From Planctomycetota bacterium (GTDB lineage Bacteria; Planctomycetota; Planctomycetia; Gemmatales; Gemmataceae), in assembly GCA_009920765.1 (NCBI GenBank), contig RFZJ01000001.1, positions 105,774 through 169,773 of the forward strand: a stretch of DNA of 64,000 nt, given 5' to 3'. Position 1 is the first letter of the stretch. Each line of letters opens with the position of its first letter. The position numbers and the translations under genes are program-made. This document shows, in pieces, positions 45,894 to 53,909 of this stretch. Below the pieces are notes generated by a model, which had not been told where the DNA came from, made no database searches, and was given only the letters and a program-made list of their open reading frames with translations.

Positions 45894-46640
45894 ATGGATG
45901 ACGATCTTTCCTTAGAAGCACTAAACCCCAAGTATAAGCGGGTAATTTTAAAAATAAGTGGCGAGGGATTCTGCCCAGCTGGCAAGTCGGGCATCAGTAT
46001 TGATGAAACATTGAATATAGCCAGACAAGCGCAAAGAATTGTACAACGAGGTGTGCAACTAGCCATTGTTGTAGGGGCAGGAAATATCCTGCGTGGCGCG
46101 CAATTCAGCGCCGGTGGGGATGTTATCAAACAGGCTTCCGCCCACTATATGGGAATGCTTGCCACGGTTTTAAATGGCATTGCCCTTCAAGAAGCATTGG
46201 AAAGCTTAAACTGCGAAACCCGATTGCAAACCGCTCTTCGAATGGAAACCCTTGCAGAGCCTTACATTCGTAGGCGTTGTATAAGGCATCTTGAAAAAGG
46301 TCGAATCGTGATCCTTGCGGGGGGAACAGGAAATCCTTTTGTTACAACAGATACAGCTGCAGCGCTTCGAGCACGCGAACTTTCTGCTGAAATACTGCTT
46401 AAAGCGACTCGTGTTGATGGTGTTTACAGCGAAGATCCTGAATTAAACCCCCATGCAGTCCGTTATGAAAATCTGACTTACAGCCAGATTCTTCGCGATA
46501 ATCTTCGAGTCATGGATATGTCTGCAATTAGTTTGTGCAGAGAAGGTAAAATGCCTATCCTCGTCTTTAATTTTAAACGCGATGGCAATATCGAGCGCGC
46601 AATTGCTGGACATACCATCGGAACTCTTGTGAGTGAATAA
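45894..46640 (+). CDS. pyrH: UMP kinase
   Basis: Phosphorylates UMP to UDP; hexameric, GTP-activated in many bacteria. 248 residues with [14 protein letters not shown] (ATP/phosphate binding), [37 protein letters not shown] and [19 protein letters not shown]. frr follows after 30 bp, the common pyrH-frr order. The usual tsf/rpsB are not upstream in this window. The first ten residues before KRVIL are slightly longer than usual. Confidence 0.96.
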   Translation: MDDDLSLEALNPKYKRVILKISGEGFCPAGKSGISIDETLNIARQAQRIVQRGVQLAIVVGAGNILRGAQFSAGGDVIKQASAHYMGMLATVLNGIALQEALESLNCETRLQTALRMETLAEPYIRRRCIRHLEKGRIVILAGGTGNPFVTTDTAAALRARELSAEILLKATRVDGVYSEDPELNPHAVRYENLTYSQILRDNLRVMDMSAISLCREGKMPILVFNFKRDGNIERAIAGHTIGTLVSE

Positions 46641-46670
46641 TCACCCTAAACCCTTGGGAAGAAAACAATC

Positions 46671-47231
46671 ATGAACACCGATCAAATTCTTAAAGACACC
46701 AAAGACCGCATGGAAAAAGCACTCAATGTATTCATTGAGGAACTAAAGGGCTTGCGCACAGGTCGTGCCACCCCTGCTTTGGTTGATAACATCAAAGTGG
46801 ACTATTACGGCTCCCCAACCCCTTTAAAACAAGTTGCTCAAATCAGCACTCCTGATCCCCAGCAGATCATGATCAAGCCTTTTGATGCCAGCGCCCTTAA
46901 AGAAATCGAAAAAGCAATTCGTTCCAGTGATTTGGGAATGGCACCCAATAACGATGGGAAAGTGATCAGGTTGCAAATCCCATCTATGAGTGGTGATCAA
47001 AGGCAGAAAATGGTGACCCGCATCAAAAAAATGGGCGAAGACGCCAAAGTCGCATGCAGAAATATCAGGCGCGATGGCAATAAACATTTTGAACTTGGCG
47101 AAAAAGACAAAACCATGACAGAAGATGAATGCAATAATGGCAAAACCGAAGTCCAAGGCATTCTTAAAAAATATGAGGACAAAATCGGCGAATTTGCAGA
47201 TAAAAAAACCAAGGAAATCTTGGAACAGTAA
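46671..47231 (+). CDS. frr: ribosome recycling factor
   Basis: Splits post-termination ribosomes together with EF-G. 186 residues, the usual length. N-terminal helix with MEKALNVFIEELKGLRTGRATPALVDNIKVDYYG, then DPQQIMIKPFDASALKEIEKAI and the C-terminal ERR-type helices (RQKMVTRIKKMGEDAKVACRNIRRD). A terminator follows at 47268. Confidence 0.97.
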   Translation: MNTDQILKDTKDRMEKALNVFIEELKGLRTGRATPALVDNIKVDYYGSPTPLKQVAQISTPDPQQIMIKPFDASALKEIEKAIRSSDLGMAPNNDGKVIRLQIPSMSGDQRQKMVTRIKKMGEDAKVACRNIRRDGNKHFELGEKDKTMTEDECNNGKTEVQGILKKYEDKIGEFADKKTKEILEQ

Positions 47232-47267
47232 CTATGACCGCTTAAAGTTTTTTAGTCTTTAACCCCT

Positions 47268-47300
47268 TGCCCCGCTGGTTTTCATCGGGGCATAGTTTTT
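47268..47300 (+). terminator. intrinsic terminator after frr
   Basis: Seven-bp stem TGCCCCG (47268-47274) with CGGGGCA (47286-47292) and an 11-base loop, then TAG and T5. It ends 16 bases before the start of the Ca-ATPase gene, so that gene is probably started by its own promoter or by read-through. Confidence 0.75.
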
Positions 47301-47316
47301 ACTAAAGACACAACCA

Positions 47317-50283
47317 ATGCGCACGATTAAAGAAATCCAAAACCTCTTTCCATCCTGCGCAACTACAGGGCTTTCTCCTGATGAAGTGAACCTAAGCCGG
47401 TCGACCTTTGGCAAAAATAGCCTTAGCCCCATTCTTACTGAATCAATATGGCTCAAATTTCTTGGTAAGTTTGACGATGCAATCATCAGAATTCTGCTTG
47501 TAGCTGCCATTCTTTCCTTTTTTATCGAACTCTTTCAAGCCGATACTTCCTCTTATGCTTTTGCAGGGCTTGCATTACTTGGATTGATTTTAGTTCCCGG
47601 ATTTTTGATCCCCGCCTTACGGGGCCTCGTACCTGCCAGCCTTGCTTTCTTTTCGATCCCGCTTTTTTTCCTGGGCCTCTCAGCCGGGCACCCTTCTTAT
47701 GAAGGTTTGGCTGTTATGATTGCTGTCATTCTGGCAACGGGTGTCGCTTTTTTAAGCGAGTGGAAAAGCAGCAGGGAATTCGAAAAGCTAAACTCTGCAA
47801 AGGAACAAATCCAAGCTAAAACCATCCGCTCCGGTTCAGCCAAAAAACTTTCAATGGAAGAACTGGTGGTTGGCGATCTGATTCTTTTAGAAATGGGAGA
47901 CGAAATCCCTGCAGATGGCAGGGTGCTTTCCTCTGAAAACCTTTCCATCGATCAATCCCTGTTAACAGGTGAATCTGAACCTGTAGAGAAGCACCTAAAA
48001 TCGGCCGACAAAATTTCTGATGGCACTGAAAACCCATCCTGCCTTTTTAGAGGAACTCAGGTCCTTGAGGGAAGTGCTTCGTTTATGATCACCGAAGTTG
48101 GTGACGAAAGCATGATTGGCCAAATCGCCAGCAAACTTGGCATTTCTGAGGACAATCAAAGCAGCCAAAATAAAAGGTTGCTGAAACGCTTTTCCGCCCA
48201 ACAAGAAACAACCCCACTGCAGGAAAAATTAAGCGTTCTCGCCAGCAGAATCAGCCAGGGCGGCTATATCGCTGCAATTATGATCTTCCTCGCAATGCTG
48301 ATCAGGGGAATTTTCTTTGTTACCCCTGCCGAGGTATTCATACCAAATTCCATGCGGGATCTTCTTCAAGTTTCACACACAGTGGTGGGCTATTTTCTTT
48401 ACATGGTAATTATAATTGTGGTTGCAGTCCCGGAAGGCTTACCCATGAGCGTTACCATATCTTTAGCCCTTGCCATGCAAAAAATGACGAGGGCAAAATC
48501 ACTTGTCAGGCAACTTGTTGCTTGCGAGACAATTGGATCCGCCACAGTAATTTGCTCTGATAAAACCGGAACCATGACCCAAAACAAAATGACTGTGTGC
48601 AGGATAATCACCAAGGGTTCAATTTTAGAAAAAAGCGACTCCAACTGGACAAGCCTGACATCAAAAAATCCCGAAGCCCCAATCTCGCCCATCGAATGGA
48701 TCGCCTTTAATTCTGCAGTTAACTCCACAGCACATCTTGAAGAAAAAGAAGGCAAGTTTGTAAGCATGGGAAATTCAACCGAAGGGGCCCTTCTGCTATG
48801 GCTCAAGGAAAACAAAAAAGATTATGCAGCCATGCGGGCCAACGCCATCATCAAGCACAAAGGCCTTTTTTCACCCGAAAAAAAAACCATGATGACCACC
48901 ATCAACCATGGTTCGGAAGAAATAACCCTTTATAAAGGCGCTCCTGAAATAATCATTTCTTCATGCAAATTCATAATGCAAGAAAATGGAACCATCCAAA
49001 GCCTTGGCGAGGAAGACCTCGCAAGCATCCGTCAATCGGTGGAGCAAGCAGCCTCTCAGGCCATGCGAGTTCTCGGCTTCGCAATCAAACAGAAAAAAAA
49101 CGATGGCGAGGACAGGCTAATCCTTTGCGGATTTATTTGCATCCAAGACCCATTGCGGCCAGAAGTTAGAAACGCAATTGCAGATTGCAAAACCGCAGGA
49201 ATCCAAGTAATCATGATTACCGGTGACAACCCGATTACCGCCAACGCAATTGGCTTTGAAGCTGGCCTGGCTATTGATGGAAAAACGGAATTAATCACAA
49301 GCGATATGCTGGCCGAAATGACTGACGAGCAAGTAAAAGAGCACCTGCCAAAACTCACCATTCTTGCACGGGCAAAACCTCTCGACAAATATCGGATTGT
49401 CAAATTGTTACAGGAAATGCACCACGTGGTTGCTGTGACCGGGGACGGGACCAACGATGCTCCTGCATTAAAAAAAGCGGACGTTGGGCTTTCGATGGGC
49501 ATCACGGGCACCGAAGTCGCAAAGGAAGCAAGCAAGATTGTTTTACTGGACGATTCATTTTCAACCATTGTTAAAGCCGTGCTCTGGGGTCGCGCACTTT
49601 ACGAGAACATCCAGCGTTTTCTACAATTCCAATTAACCATCAATCTTAGCGCATTAGTAATAGCATTCCTTGGCCCGTTTATCGGCGTTAGGCCTCCATT
49701 TACCGTATTACAGTTACTTTGGATCAATGTGATCATGGATAGTTTTGCAGCGATCGCACTTTGTTCCGAAGAACCCCGCAAGGGCCTAATGGAACAAAAA
49801 CCTAAAATGCGCACTGAAAGCATCATTACAAAAACCATGGCTTGGGAAATAGTCTCGACAGCGTTTTTCTTTGTAATTGCCATGCTTGCACTGCTATTGG
49901 GAATGAAAACCTACGGTTGGTTTTCGGGTGGGATGCCCCCAAATTCCAAGTGGGAATTCAGCCCCCTCAATGCTCATCAAGTTTCAATATTTTTCACAAC
50001 CTATGTGGTATTCCAAGTCTGGAATATCATTAATTGCAGGTCTTTATCTGCTTACGAAAGTGGCTTGAAAGGGGTTTTCAACAACCCGACATTTATCACA
50101 GTGATGCTTCTGATTCTTTTTGGGCAGATCATTATTATTCAAGCAGGTGGATCTATTTTTAAGGTACAGCCCTTGGGTTTTTCAGACTGGCTAATCATCC
50201 TTGCAGCAACTTCCGTGGTAATCATAAAGGCAGAGATATTCAAATTTTTTCAACGCATCCGTATAAATAAAGCACATGCTTAA
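47317..50283 (+). CDS. calcium-type P2B P-type ATPase with extra hydrophobic insertion
   Basis: Ion-pumping ATPase, 988 residues. Actuator domain with LLTGESEPVEKH, M4 PEGLP in VPEGLPMSVTIS, phosphorylation Asp415 in CSDKTGTMTQNKM, hinge TGDGTNDAPALKKADVGLSMG, and M6 Asn/Asp in NVIMDSFAAIAL, all pointing to Ca2+ (PMCA-like). Between TM1 (54-73) and TM2 (128-148) there are two more hydrophobic stretches at about 80-100 and 106-124 that normal family members lack. ATG 47317. A ferredoxin gene follows after 18 bp. Calcium specificity is inferred from the family residues. Confidence 0.92.
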   Translation: MRTIKEIQNLFPSCATTGLSPDEVNLSRSTFGKNSLSPILTESIWLKFLGKFDDAIIRILLVAAILSFFIELFQADTSSYAFAGLALLGLILVPGFLIPALRGLVPASLAFFSIPLFFLGLSAGHPSYEGLAVMIAVILATGVAFLSEWKSSREFEKLNSAKEQIQAKTIRSGSAKKLSMEELVVGDLILLEMGDEIPADGRVLSSENLSIDQSLLTGESEPVEKHLKSADKISDGTENPSCLFRGTQVLEGSASFMITEVGDESMIGQIASKLGISEDNQSSQNKRLLKRFSAQQETTPLQEKLSVLASRISQGGYIAAIMIFLAMLIRGIFFVTPAEVFIPNSMRDLLQVSHTVVGYFLYMVIIIVVAVPEGLPMSVTISLALAMQKMTRAKSLVRQLVACETIGSATVICSDKTGTMTQNKMTVCRIITKGSILEKSDSNWTSLTSKNPEAPISPIEWIAFNSAVNSTAHLEEKEGKFVSMGNSTEGALLLWLKENKKDYAAMRANAIIKHKGLFSPEKKTMMTTINHGSEEITLYKGAPEIIISSCKFIMQENGTIQSLGEEDLASIRQSVEQAASQAMRVLGFAIKQKKNDGEDRLILCGFICIQDPLRPEVRNAIADCKTAGIQVIMITGDNPITANAIGFEAGLAIDGKTELITSDMLAEMTDEQVKEHLPKLTILARAKPLDKYRIVKLLQEMHHVVAVTGDGTNDAPALKKADVGLSMGITGTEVAKEASKIVLLDDSFSTIVKAVLWGRALYENIQRFLQFQLTINLSALVIAFLGPFIGVRPPFTVLQLLWINVIMDSFAAIALCSEEPRKGLMEQKPKMRTESIITKTMAWEIVSTAFFFVIAMLALLLGMKTYGWFSGGMPPNSKWEFSPLNAHQVSIFFTTYVVFQVWNIINCRSLSAYESGLKGVFNNPTFITVMLLILFGQIIIIQAGGSIFKVQPLGFSDWLIILAATSVVIIKAEIFKFFQRIRINKAHA

Positions 50284-50301
50284 CATTCAGAAAGCCCCGA
50301 C

Positions 50302-50664
50302 ATGAACAAAATAAAATTACTGGAAAATGCGGAGAAACTTGGAATTGGCAAATATTCCCGCCATGTGCTTTTGTGCACCGGGCCTTCATGCTGCACTGAA
50401 AAAGAAGGGCTTGAAGCTTGGGAGGAGCTTAAAAAACAAATCAAGGAACAAGGCCTGACCTCAGGTGACAACGCATGCTACCGGACCAAGGTGGGATGTT
50501 TACGCCTGTGCGAGTCCGGCCCCATTGCAACCGTTTATCCTGAAGGCGTTTGGTACGCCAATCTTTCAAAACAAAATATTGAAGCTTTTGTAAAAAGCCA
50601 TCTTGTGAATGATACACCGTTGGAAGACCTGGTGATTGCCAAAAACCCATTGCCCAAGGTTTAA
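50302..50664 (+). CDS. thioredoxin-like [2Fe-2S] ferredoxin
   Basis: 120-residue soluble electron carrier of the thioredoxin-like ferredoxin family. Cluster ligands by pattern: Cys25 and Cys30 (HVLLCTGPSCC) and Cys66 and Cys70 (KVGCLRLCESGP). It begins 18 bp after the Ca-ATPase gene. The redox partner is unknown; there is no obvious oxidoreductase beside it. Its last four bases overlap the end of the next gene, which is on the other strand. Confidence 0.88.
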   Translation: MNKIKLLENAEKLGIGKYSRHVLLCTGPSCCTEKEGLEAWEELKKQIKEQGLTSGDNACYRTKVGCLRLCESGPIATVYPEGVWYANLSKQNIEAFVKSHLVNDTPLEDLVIAKNPLPKV

Positions 50665-50954
50665 GCCTCGTCCACTGAATCCTGAAACCCACGAACCTCC
50701 CTCGTTCCCAAGGAAGTAATGCGGTAACAACCCACATATTTTTCCGCACTCTCCAATTGATCTGCATAAGCACTATTTTGCTCGATCCAGCCATGGGCTA
50801 TCAGCATTCCATGCAGATAAGTGAGCTCTTTTTGCTCCACCCCGGATACTTCCATCACCCTCGGCTGCCATTGCTGGCGCTCTTCGGGTAATTCCTTGAA
50901 ATACTGAAAGAGAAGGTGCTTTAAATTATCCATTGTTTTTAAATTCGTTTCCAA
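50661..50954 (-). CDS. small hypothetical protein
   Basis: 97 residues, charged, with helical segments and the pattern MEVSGVEQKELTYLHGMLIAHGWIEQN that could be a winged-helix-like unit. It ends by overlapping the ferredoxin stop (50661-50664). ATG 50954 (METNLKTMDNLKHLL) or ATG 50933 are both possible starts. The family is not recognised and no function is offered. The A/T-rich 213-bp gap upstream holds no other gene. Confidence 0.55.
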   Translation of the reverse strand: METNLKTMDNLKHLLFQYFKELPEERQQWQPRVMEVSGVEQKELTYLHGMLIAHGWIEQNSAYADQLESAEKYVGCYRITSLGTREVRGFQDSVDEA

Positions 50955-51167
50955 TCTATTGGACAGTACTGAGGAACGTCAGGTTTAAAACCAAGTTATC
51001 ACGAGAATATCAATCGGTAAACCAAACTGATGGCCATGATGCATGGCTAGGATTTGAGAGGTTTTAAACTGGTTTATTGTTTGAATCGAACAATGAAGGC
51101 GAGAAAATCAAACAGGCAAGGTTTGCAGGCAGAACCGGTTATAAGGGTGATGCATGTTAAGCATGAT

Positions 51168-52466
51168 TCAAACCGTTCCGCGGGATATTTTTACGCCTTC
51201 AAGGGTAATGAAATAGCGGGAAAGATGATTGGCGAACTCCCAGGCTGGAATTGGTGATTCTTTGCGTAAATGGCTCAAAAATCGCCTAGTTATTATACCA
51301 AAATGAGACTCATGCCTGGTTCTCAATTTCTTGGGAATACTAATCTGGAATTCTCCATCAAGGCGGGTCAAGCCTAATGATTCATAATTTTTTGAAAGAT
51401 CCTTGACCTTTGCTTCAAGAAGAAATTGCAATTGATCCATGGAATGAGAAACAGGCTTTATAAATATCTCGGATTCAAAATTGGTCGCTTCATTCTGCCT
51501 GAGTTCAATCCTGGCTTTCTCACCCCTGGTAATTGCACTATAGGTATCAAGCCCATCGGGCCCAGCCATGAAATCCCAGCGGGTATCAACATGAATTGTA
51601 AGGCCATGAATTTCAAAATCTACCGTGTTGTTTCCAAAATAAGTAAGACAATCCCCCTCAACATAATCATCAAGGCTGGAAGGGTATTTTTCCAATCCGG
51701 TGGCAGCCTGAAACTGCGACAAGTCAAGAATTGTTGGCCAACGAGTTGCGCTTTTAATTCGAATATCATTTTTATGACAAATGCCCTTATCGGGAAACAA
51801 AAGCCACATGGAAAGATCCACCAGGTGAATCCCGACATCTGTAAGGCCCTCGCCCTGCTCTGCAATATCAAAGAAAGAAACCGGCCTCTTCAATTGTAAG
51901 CCGTTAACTTTCTTGCACAAAGAATGACTGCTTCGAAGAGAAAGGGCTGGTCTACCTGTTTTTAAAAAAGGGCCCATGATTTCAGGGGAGTTGCTTAGCT
52001 CCCTTTGAAGCAAGGATACCACCTCGCATCTTTCAGTCATGATGTCCATCACGACGAGATTTTTTTCCTGGGCAATTTTTAGAGCTTTTTCCAAAAGGGG
52101 GAAATCCACCGCCTCAATGACCCAGGGTTTGTCTGCAAGCACATGAAAACCGTTTTCAAGGCAGGCAAGAATGGTTTTAATCTTACTTCGATTATGGCCT
52201 GCAATGATAACCGCCTCGCCCGTTTTTTCTTTGATCATCCGTTGAAGTGGATCTTGCCCGGTATGTACTTCCAATTTCCAATTACTGGGGTTTTCAATCC
52301 TCTGGTTAAAACCGGAAATCAGGCTCAAATGATTAAGCAACAACTGATCCAACTCAGAATAAATATGAATGGTCGAAGATACGCCTTCCAAAGGTTCTTT
52401 CAAAACAAGAGCCGAATGAAAATGCCCGGGATTCACCTGAACGAAAGTATTAAGTTTATTTGTCAT
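51168..52466 (-). CDS. putative oxidoreductase, GHFH-type (planctomycete Gfo/Idh/MocA relative)
   Basis: 432 residues. In place of the usual G-X-G-X-X-G Rossmann start it has TFVQVNPGHFHSALVLKEPL at the N-terminus, followed by family-like VIIAGHNRSKIKTILACLENGFHVLADKPWVI, and a C-terminal domain with TRWDFMAGPDGLDTYSA. This matches proteins with a 'putative oxidoreductase C-terminal domain' common in planctomycetes. ATG 52466 is preferred over TTG 52484 because of AGGA at the right distance. It is the third gene of the PSCyt/DUF1501 operon (14-bp gap). Nucleotide and substrate are unknown. Confidence 0.8.
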   Translation of the reverse strand: MTNKLNTFVQVNPGHFHSALVLKEPLEGVSSTIHIYSELDQLLLNHLSLISGFNQRIENPSNWKLEVHTGQDPLQRMIKEKTGEAVIIAGHNRSKIKTILACLENGFHVLADKPWVIEAVDFPLLEKALKIAQEKNLVVMDIMTERCEVVSLLQRELSNSPEIMGPFLKTGRPALSLRSSHSLCKKVNGLQLKRPVSFFDIAEQGEGLTDVGIHLVDLSMWLLFPDKGICHKNDIRIKSATRWPTILDLSQFQAATGLEKYPSSLDDYVEGDCLTYFGNNTVDFEIHGLTIHVDTRWDFMAGPDGLDTYSAITRGEKARIELRQNEATNFESEIFIKPVSHSMDQLQFLLEAKVKDLSKNYESLGLTRLDGEFQISIPKKLRTRHESHFGIITRRFLSHLRKESPIPAWEFANHLSRYFITLEGVKISRGTV

Positions 52467-52480
52467 CAAATTCCTGGTTT

Positions 52481-53905
52481 TCAAGCAAGCAACTTCTGGA
52501 CAACCTCACCATGAACATCCGTCAGGCGAAAATTCCTACCTTGGAACTTAAATGTCAATTTCAAATGATCAATTCCCAACAAATGCAAAATGGTTGCATG
52601 AAGATCATGGACATGCACCCTGTCTTCAACAGGAGAAAACCCAAAGTCATCAGTCTTTCCGAAGTGGGCACCAGGCTTGATACCGCCGCCTGAAAGCCAC
52701 ATCGAAAACGCATCGATATGATGATTTCTACCGGTAGTCTCGCGTAATTCAGACATTGGAGTTCTACCAAACTCTCCACCCCAAATCACCAGGGTATCAT
52801 CCAGCAACCCACGCTGCTTTAAATCGGTGATCAATGCTGCACAGGGACGGTCTACATCGCCACAAACTTTTTCAATCCCCGTTTCCAAATTCGCATCCCC
52901 ACCACCATGATGATCCCAATCGGTGTGATAGAGTTGAACAAAACGGGTTCCTCTTTCCACTAATCTTCGTGCAAGCAGGCAGTTTCTTGCAAAAGAAGGC
53001 TTTGAAACATTAGGGCCGTAAAGATCGAGTGTACGCTTATCTTCCTTCGAAAGATCAATCAACTCCGGGGCACTTGATTGCATTCGATGTGCCATTTCAT
53101 AGGATGCGATTCTGCTAGCGATTTCAGGATCCCCCGAGTCTAGAAGCCTGACAGAGTTCAAATCTTTGACTGCATCAATAACATGGCGTTGATCCTGATC
53201 AGAAATACCTTTGGGAGTCAAAAGGTTAAGAATTGGCTCGCCTGATCCCCGCAGCGGAACACCTTGAAAAGAAGTAGGAAGGAAACCACTGGACCAACAT
53301 GCAGAACCGCCTCTAGGCCCTCTGGGGCCAGACTGAAGAACCACGAAACCAGGCAGGTTTTGGGATTCGCTACCAATGCCATAAGTCACCCACGAACCCA
53401 TGCTGGGCCTGCCAAATTGGGCAGAACCTGAATTCATGAAAACTTTGGCAGGAGCATGATTAAAAACGTTAGTGGCCATTGAACGAACAATGGTGATATC
53501 ATCAGCAACGCTACCAAGAGCGGGAAAAAGTTCAGAGATGGCTGCACCACTTTGACCATATTTTTTGAATTTTCTCGGGGTCGCAAGAAGCTTAGGAGTC
53601 TCCTTGGAAAAAGTGTCCATGAAGGCAAAGCGTTTACCCTTGATAAATTCCTGTGGGATGGGTTTGGCATGCCAGCGGGTTAATTCGGGCTTTTCATCAA
53701 AAAGGTCCAACTGACTAGGGCCACCTGCCATGAAAAGAAAGATCACATTCTTGGCCTTGGGTTTATGATGCAAACCCGCAATGGAAGATGCCTTAGCACT
53801 TGAACCATTAAGCATTTCAGACAAGGCAATCGCACCAAGGCCAACGGCACAATCCTTGAAGAAGTGCCTTCGGGTTTGCTCTAGAAGAAGATTATGTTCA
53901 GGCAT
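52481..53905 (-). CDS. DUF1501 protein with twin-Arg leader
   Basis: 474 residues. N-terminus MPEHNLLLEQTRRHFFKDCAVGLGAIALSEML has a Tat-like RRHFFKD motif (which fits an export of a folded protein). Core: NVIFLFMAGGPSQLDLFDEKPEL, GFVVLQSGPRGPRGG, and VIWGGEFGRTPMSELRE...RNHHIDAFSMWLSGGG near the end (sulfatase-like metal region). It starts four bases after the PSCyt1/PSCyt2/PSD1 gene ends. ATG 53905 fits the Tat leader; the longer frame to 54025 overlaps the upstream gene. Reaction unknown. Confidence 0.92.
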   Translation of the reverse strand: MPEHNLLLEQTRRHFFKDCAVGLGAIALSEMLNGSSAKASSIAGLHHKPKAKNVIFLFMAGGPSQLDLFDEKPELTRWHAKPIPQEFIKGKRFAFMDTFSKETPKLLATPRKFKKYGQSGAAISELFPALGSVADDITIVRSMATNVFNHAPAKVFMNSGSAQFGRPSMGSWVTYGIGSESQNLPGFVVLQSGPRGPRGGSACWSSGFLPTSFQGVPLRGSGEPILNLLTPKGISDQDQRHVIDAVKDLNSVRLLDSGDPEIASRIASYEMAHRMQSSAPELIDLSKEDKRTLDLYGPNVSKPSFARNCLLARRLVERGTRFVQLYHTDWDHHGGGDANLETGIEKVCGDVDRPCAALITDLKQRGLLDDTLVIWGGEFGRTPMSELRETTGRNHHIDAFSMWLSGGGIKPGAHFGKTDDFGFSPVEDRVHVHDLHATILHLLGIDHLKLTFKFQGRNFRLTDVHGEVVQKLLA

Positions 53906-53909
53906 AGGA

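Noticed and set aside
51054..51257. 67-residue plus-strand frame overlapping the oxidoreductase end
   Set aside because: No ribosome binding site, overlaps the coding gene on the other strand, no recognisable domain.
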